Positions 1 through 11,143 of a stretch of 64,000 nt of DNA are shown here, in pieces. A program made the translations under genes and the position numbers. This DNA comes from Arctopsyche grandis. Taxonomy: Eukaryota; Arthropoda; Insecta; Trichoptera; Hydropsychidae. The stretch is from NCBI RefSeq assembly GCF_051622035.1, contig NC_135365.1, positions 7,466,501-7,530,500 on the forward strand. The letters run 5' to 3'. Below the pieces are notes generated by a model. The model saw nothing but the letters and a program-made list of their open reading frames with translations, did not search any database and was not told where the DNA came from. The first letter of the stretch is position 1. Every line of letters begins with the position of its first letter.

Positions 1-479
1 GTCGTACGTGGAAATCTCGAAACAATAAATAACCTACATAAATGCATGCATGTACACTACACGTTGAATTGCTTAGCGTTGCTCAGACGAGTGAAAGTTA
101 AGAAAATTAACTTTTCAGAAAAAATTGTATGAAAGCCTTTTATCTTTGGAAAATTTATATTTTCTCATGATGGTATTACGGGTTGTCCCTGAGCGACACC
201 TATAGTATTGTTGCGTAAAGAAAGGACGGTCAGTGCTCATTGAATTGGAACTCATCGTCCAATCGAAGAACCCGACATATCGACCAATCATAAAGCTCGA
301 CTAAACGACTAAGCCTGGATATCACCAGAAGAGCATCTACATAATAAAGATCTTACCTGATTGTTTACTTGTACCTCGACTTGTCTCCCCTTCCCTCTGA
401 ATACTCTTCAGTATTAAACTTTTACGTATATAAATTTATAGATTATAAATTTCAAATCATATTCCAGTAACATAGACTA
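1..479. other. AT-rich intergenic DNA, no gene seen
   Basis: No open frame with coding character and no recognisable repeat boundary was found in this stretch before the first SINE fragment. Confidence 0.4.
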
Positions 480-1018
480 GTGGTTACCATATAATACTTT
501 CGAACAAAGTGGTTACGGGTTCAATCCCACCGGTTGCTGCTGGTCAGACCTCGGATATACATATGTCTCCAGGACGATTATTTCCTATCAGAGTTTGCCA
601 ACTTAACTGATTTTCATTTAAACGGTTCCAACAAATATAAAAAAGTCTGACTCCAAAAATACTTTCGAATACATTATTTTCAATCGAGGTCAACCCGAGA
701 AGCTCTCGGTGGTTAACATTAACACAACCAATGGGTTATGCTGCTGGCTTTTCCCTTCCCTTCCAAAAATCATCTACGACTAAGTCATGAGCTAACGTAA
801 CCCACCCACCCACGTAGACGTATTAACAACAATTATTTATTCGTAAGGGCCCTTCTAATATTATTACATTTCTCTGTCGGGAATCGTTTCAACAATGAAA
901 TCGGAGAAAATTGGCAAACACTGATAGGAAACGATCGACCAGGACTCACAAACACCCAAGTCTGACCAGCAGTATAGCGGGCTCGAACCCAATAATCACT
1001 GAGCCATACTGCTGGCTA
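480..1018. repeat. Three partial tRNA-derived SINE copies
   Basis: About 480-640 is a plus-strand piece with a B-box-like GGTTCAATCCC, followed by the family landmark GCTGGTCAGAC and a block like CCTATCAGAGTTTGCCA. About 643-750 and 885-1018 are minus-strand pieces that end in the reverse complement of the head (GCCATACTGCTGGC at the right edge). All three belong to the family described at 40741-41175. Confidence 0.6.
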
Positions 1019-1412
1019 TTAAAGCTGTTTAGTTAAATATAAATTGCTTCAATCGTGCGAAGGGAGAAGAGGCAAAAGGGGGGGGGGGTGCCAAAAACAG
1101 GGAGTCGTCAAATATAAATGACAATTTTAAATTAATACAATAAATCTCCAAATTTTTCAATGAAATAACAATTGTAAAGATATTGTTTGATGGAGGAACC
1201 GCTTCAACAATGAAATCAGATAAATTGTCAAACTCTGATAGGAATAAATTTGCTAAGACTCTGATAGGAATCACAAATATCCAATTCTGACCAGCAGCAT
1301 TTAAGATTATACTCAGAATGAATTCTTTTCAATCGAGGTCAGCTCGCGGGATCGAACCCGCCGCCTCTCGGTGATAGGCAGAAGCTTAACGACCGAGCTA
1401 TGCTGCTGGCTA
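935..1412 (-). repeat. SINE copies inside a duplicated segment (copy A)
   Basis: This segment holds the end of one minus-strand SINE, a linker with a run of G near 1079-1088, and a second minus-strand SINE (about 1190-1412) with an inverted B box GGGATCGAACCC and the terminal GCTATGCTGCTGGC. Up to about 1345 it is nearly identical to 3080-3470, so the two SINEs and the linker were copied as one block. The second SINE has a small internal repeat of CTCTGATAGGAA that copy B lacks. Confidence 0.65.
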
Positions 1413-2235
1413 ACTAACTAATTAAGCAATTTTGTTCAGGTAAATTGGAGATTTATGACAGATTCCGTATGTATAATTGGGACACATTGTTGCTTTGTGC
1501 CGATGGTGTGAAACTTTTGCGCTTTTGTGCTATGTGACATTTAACCGTGCAAATGCATTCATCGCGTGTACATATGTACTTGACATTTAAAATGTGTAAT
1601 CTCGAATGCTCCGGAAAGTGCTAATTTGACAAATGCATCGTACATCTGAGCGTCGCCACTTTATAACGGTCGCTCTACAAATTAGCGCGATGAATGTATT
1701 GGCAAGTGTCGATGCGAGTCGATGGGACGCAATCGCGCGGGATTGCGCGGCGCGGCGCGTCGAGGTGACGTGTTTACATTTACGCATGTGAGTGTTGTTG
1801 AGCCGTGAGCTACGCGGACTTGTGAGAATCAAATCACGATTCACACCATTCCGGACCGACACTGACCTAACATCACGATATATTTACAGCGGTTTTTGGA
1901 TTTTTTCTTTCATAAAATCATAGCTTTGTTATAAATTACATTTTTTATGGTGTGGTTATATTGAAATGATGCGAAATATGCTCAATTATTCTATAAATCA
2001 TATGATTTTGCTAGTTCTGTATGCACTGTGTTCGATTAGAAATATGTACAAATAATTCAAATGGCAATTGTAATAATTAAAAATAAATAATCACCAAAAA
2101 AATTTAAAATCCCAATTATATATGTATATATGTAGGTATTTTAGTTTTTGCAAGATATGTTTTACAAGCAATATTTAATTACCTGAAATTGAATTATTTT
2201 CATATTTTTATTTTATTTATTTTATTTTACTTAGA
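1413..2235. other. Intergenic DNA with a GC-rich CpG patch
   Basis: Positions about 1640-1860 are markedly richer in GC and CpG (GCGCGGCGCGGCGCG near 1746) than the AT-rich surroundings. That is compatible with a promoter or first exon of a gene outside the window. No coding exon could be supported. Confidence 0.3.
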
Positions 2236-2239
2236 TATA

Positions 2240-2656
2240 CATATGTATACCAGGAAGATTCCAATACGCCTTCCTGGACAATTAATTACAAACAATGCAT
2301 CATTTTATTATTACATAAATCACTGTATTTCCAGAAGCTGAAAAACACGAAATAACAATTACTTAATTACAAAATTAATCCGTTGAGACATCTACGGTTT
2401 TAGATTTTTGTACATAATTTTACAAATTATACACACAATAAATATAGAAGATTTGTGACAACAGGAAAGATGATTTTTTGCCAATTTTGAGGAAACTTTT
2501 CAACAATGATCAGATAAAATTGGCAAACTCTGATGAGAAACGATTGATTTGGAGTCACAAATACCCCCAAATCTAACTAGCAGTATGGCGGATTGAAGAC
2601 ACTGATCACATGCTGCTAAACATACACGCTACCATTAAGCCATACTGCTGGCTATA
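2240..2656 (-). repeat. Near full-length SINE, minus strand
   Basis: This copy begins (its 3' end) with the palindromic tail ACCAGGAAGATTCC...GCCTTCCTGGAC, then TTACATAAATCACTG, the CAACAATGATCAGATAAAATTGG block, and ends in GCCATACTGCTGGC. It has the same order of blocks as the other copies. Confidence 0.6.
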
Positions 2657-2744
2657 TGAATGCTAATTTTTCAAATAATCTTTATTAATAATAATAATTT
2701 TATCACAAGTGATATTTTTTCTGAAATATGTGTTTATTTTTACA

Positions 2745-3150
2745 TAGATATATACCAGGAAGGCTTGACAGGTAGACCCCAATGCGCCTTCCTGGACAGT
2801 TAATTACAAAAAATGCAGCATTTTTTATTACATAAATCACAAATTTCGAGAAGCTGAAGAACACGAAATTAACAATAAATTAATTAATTAAATAATTAAT
2901 CCATTGAGACATCTATGGATTTTTTAACTCGTACATAATTTTTTATAAATTGTACATACTTACATAATACAGATGATTTGTGACAGCAGGTAGGGTGATT
3001 TTTTGCCAATTTTAAGGAACAGTTTCAACAGTGATCAGATAAAATTGGCAAACTCTGATAAGAAACTATCGACTTGGACTCACAAACACCCAAGTCTGAC
3101 CAGCAGTATAGCGGGCTCGAACCCAATAATCACTGAGCCATACTGCTGGC
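2745..3150 (-). repeat. Near full-length SINE, minus strand
   Basis: The tail hairpin CCAGGAAGGCTTGACAGG...GCCTTCCTGG lies at the left end, with the tRNA-like head at the right end (GAGCCATACTGCTGGC). The right part continues into the duplicated block that matches 935-1345. Confidence 0.65.
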
Positions 3151-3525
3151 TATTAAAGCTGTTTAGTTAAATATAAATTGCTTCAATCGTGCGAAGGGAG
3201 AAGAGGCAAAAGGGGGGGGGGGGGCCAAAAACAGGGAGTCGTCAAATATAAATGACAATTTTAAATTAATACAATGAATCTCCAAATTTTTCAATGAAAT
3301 AACAATTGTAAAGATATTGTTTGATGGAGGAACCGCTTCAACAATGAAATCAGATAAATTGGCAAACTCTGATAGGAGTCACAAATATATTAGTCTGACT
3401 AGCAGCATTTAAGATTATACATACTCAGAATGAATTCTTTTCAATTGAGGTCAGCTCACGGGATCGAACCCGGCGGCCTCTCGATGCTTAGTATCAACGC
3501 AACCACTGAGCCACACAGCTGGATA
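3080..3525 (-). repeat. Duplicated segment (copy B) with SINE pieces
   Basis: This is nearly identical to 935-1345, including the non-repeat linker with its poly-G run (about 3212-3223). The right part is a second SINE copy ending in GAGCCACACAGCTGG. The two copies lie about 2.1 kb apart in the same orientation. Confidence 0.65.
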
Positions 3526-3529
3526 ATAA

Positions 3530-4260
3530 ATTAATTATTATATATAAGTAATAATTTATTATGTATAAAATTCATTATTATAAAAAAAATTGACACGTTC
3601 AATTAGTTCGTTAAATAGGAATTTTATTTCAAATCAATTCAAAAAGTGAAACAAAAAAACAAAATGAGTTTATTTATAAATATAATATAAGCACACTTAT
3701 AATCGCCTAATCGCATAAGATTTATCGCAATATATGTACTGCACTTTGAATCCGCAAGTGCATCCTTGAACGGCTTGAAAATAACAACAACGATAAAAAT
3801 AGCGGCTAGAAAAGAGTTAAAAAACGCTGTAAAGAGATCTCGACACGGTTCAGGTTTGGATGCACCTGAGTATTTCACCTCGCGACAGACTGGCGCCGAC
3901 CACCTCGCGCCGGCCGCGCTCAGACTGTGACGCTGCAATTGAAGCTGTCCACCTCGACGGTCACAGTCTGAGCGCGGCGGACAGCGGGACGCGCAAGAAT
4001 GTCGGCCACAAGAGCGCCGGCCGCTCGTTCTCTTCTTGCCCGCCGACGCATTCATTCCCCCGCGGAATTAACCCGAAATCGACCTTCCTTTTTTTACCCC
4101 ACCCACCCACCCACCCACGCACACACCCCGTCGATGGCCTAGTCCAAGCCCCACAGACCCAATGGGCTGAGGTCGCGCCAAGACGGGACGACCTTGCCAC
4201 CTGTGGGGTTAGCCCACAGACCTATTATCTGATTGCACTAAATGCACTTGGGACTTGAGA
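3530..4260. other. GC-rich block with a perfect inverted repeat
   Basis: Between about 3850 and 4200 the base composition changes abruptly to GC- and CpG-rich, with a CCCACCCA tandem stretch near 4100. Arms at 3913-3931 and 3960-3978 form a perfect 19-bp inverted repeat whose core is GCTCAGACTGTGAC. Long open frames occur on both strands here, but none resembles a protein I know. A promoter or 5' exon is possible. Confidence 0.4.
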
Positions 4261-5015
4261 CTTGAGACTTAGAACTTTCCCCTTTTGATCTTAAACGACA
4301 AAATCATATCAATTTATGATTTAATATCAATTAAAAGGAAGCGGGGATGTGATGGAATCCTTAACAAATTCTGCGACTGCGACTCATCTTTATGTATCAC
4401 AATGTATATGAATATTGAAATACTAACTAAGAGTGACTCACAAACACCCAAAAGTATACTAAAGGGTCACGAATATCAATTGAATATATCCCCTCCTTGA
4501 ATATCACAGTTGAAGATAGTGATGTAGAGGCAAATATTTACATAGAAGTGCCGGATTTTAGGATGAATTATGTATACATTCAAATTTGTTTAACTTCATT
4601 ATTTTTCACTTAAAACTATGAACGTCTTCTTCCAAGTTTTCCAAGAGATACATACATATATCTAAGTCGCAGACTCACTAAATCGTATTGCACGGCATGC
4701 CTTTGTAAACTTCATCGGTGATCGCCGTATCCTCATGTCATTGCTAATTCGTACGATCTTATTATTTCGAAAAGTTCATTTTATCAAATACTAGTGGTTT
4801 TACCCGGCTTCGCTCGGTATTTGTAATATATACATGACGAATCTAATAGTAAACATTTTATAAAATTTATTTGAATAGTTTTATTTTATATAAATTTATT
4901 TGAATACTCATTTGTTTTTTATATTAAATTGACTGTCACGAACAAACAAACATATATACTGTCTCTTTCGAAATTATATGTATCCCAGAATCAGGCGTCC
5001 GCGCCCCCGGAGACT
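4261..5015. other. Intergenic DNA with a Helitron-like end
   Basis: Near 4793-4830 an ACTAGTGGTTTTACCCGGC motif followed by TTCGCTCGG resembles sequence seen at the 3' ends of insect Helitrons. Nothing else is supportable. Confidence 0.3.
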
Positions 5016-5019
5016 TCGC

Positions 5020-5195
5020 TAACAAAGATAAATTGGCAAACCCTGATGGGAAACGATCGACAAATATCAAAGTCTGACCAGCAGCAATGTAGAAATACTC
5101 AAAATAAATTATCTTCAATCGAGGTCAACCCAGAGCTCGAACCCAGGAACTTCTCGGTGGTTAGCATCAACGCAAACACTGAGCTGCTGCTATTG
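5020..5195 (-). repeat. SINE fragment, minus strand
   Basis: The piece carries AAATTGGCAAACCCTGATG, the landmark GTCTGACCAGCAGC, and an inverted B box of the form GAGCTCGAACCC. The 3' tail is missing. Confidence 0.55.
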
Positions 5196-5199
5196 GGTA

Positions 5200-7600
5200 A
5201 ACTATAAAGACACCGATAGAAAATTCATTTCCCACAACGATTGAATATAAGAGGGTAGAAAGTACATATGTACATTGTATAGGTACATCTGAAAATGAAG
5301 ACACTGTTGATATTATGTTCACCGCTTAATGAAGCAAGCAGGAGTTGGAATCGGAATATCAAAAACCAATCCAACGGGAAAAAATACGTTTTTAAATTTT
5401 TAATATCAGATTTAAAGTCGGAGTCAGACTGAATAGGAAATGTCGGAGTTATAATCGTGTTTTTTATGAGTCCTCTTTGAAAAATAGTAAATTGAATGGT
5501 TTAAGATTGAAGTTCTGATATCTACTAAAACTTTGACGAAAATAATTTCACTGTTTCTAATTGGACACGTTTTCGAAATATTGAAAGAAATTCTTCCCAG
5601 TACTCTTCTTCTTAATTTATGTAGATTATATGTATATTTTACAAGAAATATATCATATGCATACTGGCGCGATATGACATGACATAAATTTAATTGACTT
5701 TTTAATTGGCGTCATGCTACATGCTTTGAAACATCAGTTGTTCTTCAGATTCAAACATTCAGTTACAGGCATTTTTGAAAGTATTAAATGCCGAGTATAT
5801 ACATATATAATAAGTGAATAGAAGTGTCAAGAGAACTTAAGTGGTTTCTAATAATGATATACACATAATTTCCGTATGGACACTTTTATAATTTTGACCT
5901 CTTTCAACTTTGAATATTCAAATTTTATCGCAATTTCCCGTGTGCAAATTTAAATTGAAATTTGCAATCTCGCACTCACAATCATAGAACTATAAAGTGT
6001 CTTGTTTACATTATAACCCGTCAAAATTGACGGGAAGCAATTAGTTTCCATTCTTTATGATTGTGTTAAAAAGCTTTTCACAACAACTTGTTGTATGTAC
6101 ACATGCAGATACATATAATATTACCCACAATAATAATATGTAATATCTATATGCCAAAATGTAATCACCTTATTTTTCAATTAGATTTCATTCGGTTCGC
6201 AATTTAATTGGCGCACAATTAAAACCAAATCTCTGGCGATTTATTGCAATCGTAATTGCCTGTTTAACTTGTGCGGAAATTGAGCAAAATTAATTACAAT
6301 CTAATTATATTCATTTTTCAATTTGACCGCGCACGGATGGCTTGATTGATTATATCCTCAATTATTCTTATAATTTTATAAAATTAAAGGTCAAAACTAT
6401 AAATTGTGCGAGATTCGGATTTGTTGTTTTCCGAGTCCAAAAGTACGACTGTTTAATCAAAGTTATTTTTTTAGAATAATATGGTAAAAATTTTCCAACC
6501 TGGTATAATATTATTCATTTCACAGATTGTCTTTTTATGGCATGGTTCAAAAGTTATTCGCAGTATAAACCGGATGATAAATTTTGGGCCACTTTTTATC
6601 TGTTGTGTATGTCTGAAATGGATAGTTGATAATAATTGAAAAATTGGCTACACGTGTACGCTTATAATGTGAAGGTTTTGGGTCGATATATGAGTCTGCC
6701 GTGTCGCGCGAAAAAAGCGTCACATTCTAATTGGAAAGGTCGCCAATTCGACACGCATCGAGAATAATGCGATCGATTCTCAAACTGTTTTAGCGCAAGG
6801 ACGAGTCGTGGAATTTTTTTTTCGGAATTATAGTCAAAACCAGAATCTGAGATGCATTTAGCCGTAGTCAGATCCATTTTTTTTGTTCTGGTTTCAGCGT
6901 TTCTAAACCCGAAGCGTTTCAGGTGGGTCGCAGACCGGTTCTGATTGAATTTGACCAAAAAACTATTCACAGTCGATAGCATAGGCATGCAATATGACTA
7001 TCCAGGATGTGTGCTAACTATTATATTCTATTAGTGGTCGTTTGCATAAATGACAAGATGTATATATTTTTCTGTTTTGGGATTTATGATTTCCTGTGTG
7101 ATCATATAAAATAAAAAAAAGCCGTCGGATGATTTTTTTTTAATATGTTGGCATTGTTGATAGATGTAATATATCCACTGTTTCTAGCATAGTTAAAATA
7201 CATAGTCAATGCCTGAATTAGGAAGCAAACTATGCTTGAACTTGAATGATAAAAAAAATTTATACAAAAAAGGATTCAAATTTGAATTAGTTTTTAAACA
7301 TCTTATCTTATATTTATCTTTTTGCACGCGATGCAAAAAATGCATGTCCGCTTTGGAAATGGCAATGATCAGAATTGAATCTTTCACTCAAAGCTAAAAA
7401 AACATGTAAAGGTTATCAACTATTCAGTTGAATAAAAAAATACATGCTTTCATTGCAACCGTTTATTTTGTTATTACAAAGTTTTTGCGAAAATTATCAA
7501 TACTGATATGATATTTGGAGATAATTGTAGTATCAAAGTTTGTTTCGTGTACCTAGTTGTATTACAATAATAGCATTTTAACGAGATAAGTAGGCGTACG
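5200..7600. other. Intergenic DNA, no supported gene
   Basis: The stretch is AT-rich. A hairpin ACCCGTCAAAATTGACGGG occurs near 6018. One minus-strand open frame of 108 codons at 6662-6988 lies in slightly GC-richer DNA, but it matches no family I know and has no detectable splice context. Confidence 0.3.
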
Positions 7601-7715
7601 GTATCAATTTAACCAGCCGCTCACCAGTTGGCTGCGCTCAGCGACGGTCGATGGTCGTAATTTGAGCCGTTTTGCGACCAAAATATCGGCGAAAAATCGC
7701 GCGAAATCATTGAAA

Positions 7716-10700
7716 ATGGCCGACCCAATTGTGAAAATTGCGCAAGGTGAGCTGAGAGGAGTGGCAGTGACTAATTCCAGCGGTACGAAATATTGCAGCT
7801 TCTTGGGAATCCCTTATGCAGAACCACCGATTGGGAAGCTCAGGTTCAAGGTAAAAAAAATCAATAAGAAAACATGATTGTATGAACGAAAAATTATATA
7901 ATATGACACATTTAAAAATTTGAATAGCAAATGCTGCGGCAAATATATGGGCGATTTTAAAATGCCTCTTGAATTTTTAATTTTGAATAACTTTTCTAAC
8001 TAAATATTTAAATGAGTTAAAATTAAGTTTGGTTTTATAATTTTATATTTTAAAGCGAACATTTTTTCATATGAGCTTAAATTTTGATATAAATTCAACA
8101 ATATGTATCCGATTTTAGAATATTTTAATTGAACTGATATGCATATGTATTATATGTACAATTTACACACATACATCTAGTATTTATGTATACTCTTATT
8201 ATATGTATGTACGTACGTAGCAATATTTTATTTGAACTATTGATTGATCATTGTACAAAATCACAACAATGCTACCTAATCGAATACATATGTACCTACT
8301 TATCCATTATAAATACATATACCTAACAATGATAGTGACATCACTATCATTGTATTATTTGTGTTTGTATACATACATATACCAAAAGGTTCACTGAAGC
8401 ATAAACTTTTATTTATTATTTAACAGGCTTGAAAGTCTCAGACTTATTCATAAATTTCAAATCACAAATGATGATATATGTATGTGTGTACATTGGTACT
8501 GATACATATATACGAAATTGACAACATCAAGAATTATATAATAGGACTTAAAGGCCCACCCTTAAGAGGGCTGGACACCAGCGCCTTATCCATACAAACG
8601 TATTACACTTCTCCCTTCCTCAATTATGGCATTAGATAAATTATTTTTTAATATGCTATAGATATCCACCTATAGGCATGTTTCTGTGGTTTTATTTTTT
8701 TGATTAGTTATTTTTTATAGGAGCTAGGAACTGCCAAACATCTATAAAATCGCCTCATTTTTTCGCCCACGAAAAGAGTACAGCGTGCTTATTTAACGGT
8801 CGATTTAAAAAAAAATACGCTCACAGTTGCATAGAAAATATCTTCCTCATACCGATGATGAAATTTTTTTTAAATTGGTCCAGTTTTGGAGGAGCACATT
8901 GGAGAATACGAAACCTCGATTTTGTCGATTTAAAATACGTATTATCTGGTCGAAGCTCAACTGTCGCATTCACTCAATTTATATATTGTCACATTCACTC
9001 AATATATATATCGACGAAAGGAACGGCAACAAAATTAAGGTTTCGGGTGTACAGCCCTCTTAATGCTCGGAATAGGTGCACATAGACTAAAAGTCAGTAC
9101 AAAATCCTATCGTGCGCATATTTTCCGTGAAGTGGTGGGGGCCTTCGCAAATTAAACGAACTCTTTAAAATTATAGGTATATAACAGATCGCGGGTATAT
9201 TATTATATTGTACATTTCAGGACCCAGTACCAGCCAAACCATGGAGTGGCATAAGGGATGCTGTCAAAGAAGGAGATTTCGCTGCACAATTTGACCTATT
9301 TTCGGGAGTGGTATCGGGCAGTGAAGATTGCCTGTTCGCCAATGTACACACACCTCAGTTGCCAACAGGTCAAAATGACTTGCTACCAGTTATGGTCAAC
9401 ATACATGGTGGTGGCTTTGTCAACGGCAACGGCAACAACGATAACTGCGGACCTGAATACCTGGTCGAGGAAGGAGTCGTTTTGGTCAACTTCAATTACC
9501 GTCTCAGCATCTTCGGCTATCTGTGCACGGATGCTGTGAACGCACACGGGGACATGGGTCTCAAAGACCAGAACATGCTCTTGCAGTGGGTACAGCAAAA
9601 CATCAAGCAATTCAATGGAGATCCCAATAACGTTACCCTATTCGGAATAAGCGCTGGATCTGCTTCGGTAGAGTACCAAATGCTATCGCCGTACTCCAAA
9701 GGACTATTCCACAAAGTCATACTGCAATCAGGATCTACTTTAAATACTTGGGCGAGGACTAGAGACGGTGTCGCCAAGGCACGGACTCTAGCTGAATCCT
9801 TGGGATACAAACTAGACTCAAAAGAAACTGTATTCGAGTACTTGAATAAAGTAAACACTGAAGATTTGATAAAAGGGTGTATGATAATCATCAATGAAGC
9901 AAGTACACGCGAAGGAGAAATATTTGCATTCACTCCGGTGATTAACGAGCTCAAAGATTACGATGGTTTTATTAAAGGGGAGCCGCTAGAGTTGCTGAAA
10001 AGTGGTTCCTTCGTAAAAGTACCGGCTATGTCTGGAATCTGCGAAAGAGAAGGGATGATGATGCCTGGATTATTCTACAAGGATGCTATCAAAGCCGCCT
10101 TGGATGATGGAAAATACATAGAATGCATTCCCAAGTACCTAAATAAGCAAATGAAAGACTTGGACAGTAAATTGAGAAGCATTTACAGCGTTGATGGAAA
10201 TATCAATGATGACACAATTATAGAATTTCTAGGCGACTTGACTATGAATGCCGGAACGTGGATTTCCTTGGAACAAAGATTAAAGTACAATAAAAATAAC
10301 GAGTATCTATATTTATTTGCTTACGATGGAAATATGAACTTTGTTAAGAAACTGCTGCAGAAAGACTTTCCAGGAGCTTGTCATGGAGATGATACTACTT
10401 ATCTGTTCACCCATTTGGCTATTAATCCCGATGATGCACTGCCTAGCGATTTGGCTGTCAAATGTCGCATGACCAAAATGTGGACCAATTTCGCCAAATC
10501 AGGGTTTGTATTTGACAATTATGAAAATGTTTTAATCTATGATATTTTGTTATAATCACTTACATTATTGCATTGTAGACATCAATGCGCACTAATTTCA
10601 ACACATCTTTAAAATCATATATAATTAGAATTTATACGTTTTAATAAAAAGTAAAAATAAAATAGAAAAGATACAATCCTTGTGAATATTTTGATATAAG

Positions 10701-10983
10701 AAACTATTCGAAAAATTAAATATAAAGTGACAAAAAATATATATATAAAAAAATTATGAAAAAAAAGCCATTCAAATCATTAATGCCAAAATTTACTATT
10801 ATCATTTTGTTTTTTTTTTTCAGAGATCCAACTCCAAAGTTGTCAAGTATAATCAACGAAAAATGGACACCAACTTCGTCGCCCAATTTCAGATATTTAA
10901 AAATAAGTGCAGAATTGAAAATGGCCGAAAATCTGCTACCAGAAAGAAAACAACTATGGAGGGAACTTTACACGGCTTCATAA
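7716..10983 (+). CDS. Carboxylesterase (alpha/beta-hydrolase), three exons
   Basis: Exons are 7716-7850, 9221-10503 and 10824-10983; the joined frame gives 525 residues, normal for insect cytosolic carboxylesterases. It should hydrolyse carboxyl esters such as xenobiotics or odorants; the substrate cannot be read from sequence. There is no signal peptide (start MADPIVKIAQGELRG), so a cytosolic enzyme is likely. Visible landmarks are FLGIPYAEPP near the N-terminus, EDCLF at about 80, oxyanion-hole HGGGF at 107-111, nucleophile elbow GISAG with Ser189, acidic residue Glu322 in CEREG, and His433 in CHGDD, so the triad is complete. GISAG replaces the commoner GESAG. ATG 7716 was chosen because no upstream in-frame ATG exists. 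The last exon (DPTPKLSSIINEKW) supplies the family's usual C-terminus. AATAAA lies at 11138-11143. A TTAA-flanked MITE sits in intron 1. Confidence 0.9.
8566..9059. mobile_element. TTAA-flanked MITE (piggyBac-like) in esterase intron 1
   Basis: The ends are GAGGGCTGGACACC and the inverse of GAGGGCTGTACACC, each directly flanked by TTAA (8562-8565 and 9060-9063). That is the target duplication typical of piggyBac elements. Its left portion is homologous, in reverse orientation, to about 31740-32176. It encodes no transposase. Confidence 0.6.
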
Positions 10984-11143
10984 TTATTATTACTTTGAAA
11001 GAATCATATATTCAATCACATTTAAGAGTACTATTAACTGATATTTTCAATTCATCAAACAGATAATATTTAGCCCTTCAATATTATCTAAAAAGTCAAG
11101 TTATCACTTTATCAGTCATGTTACAATTCAATGTATAAATAAA

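Noticed and set aside
3639-4258. Overlapping open frames of 132 and 138 codons in the GC-rich block
   Set aside because: Frames on both strands exist because of GC-rich composition; no splice structure or known domain supports a gene.
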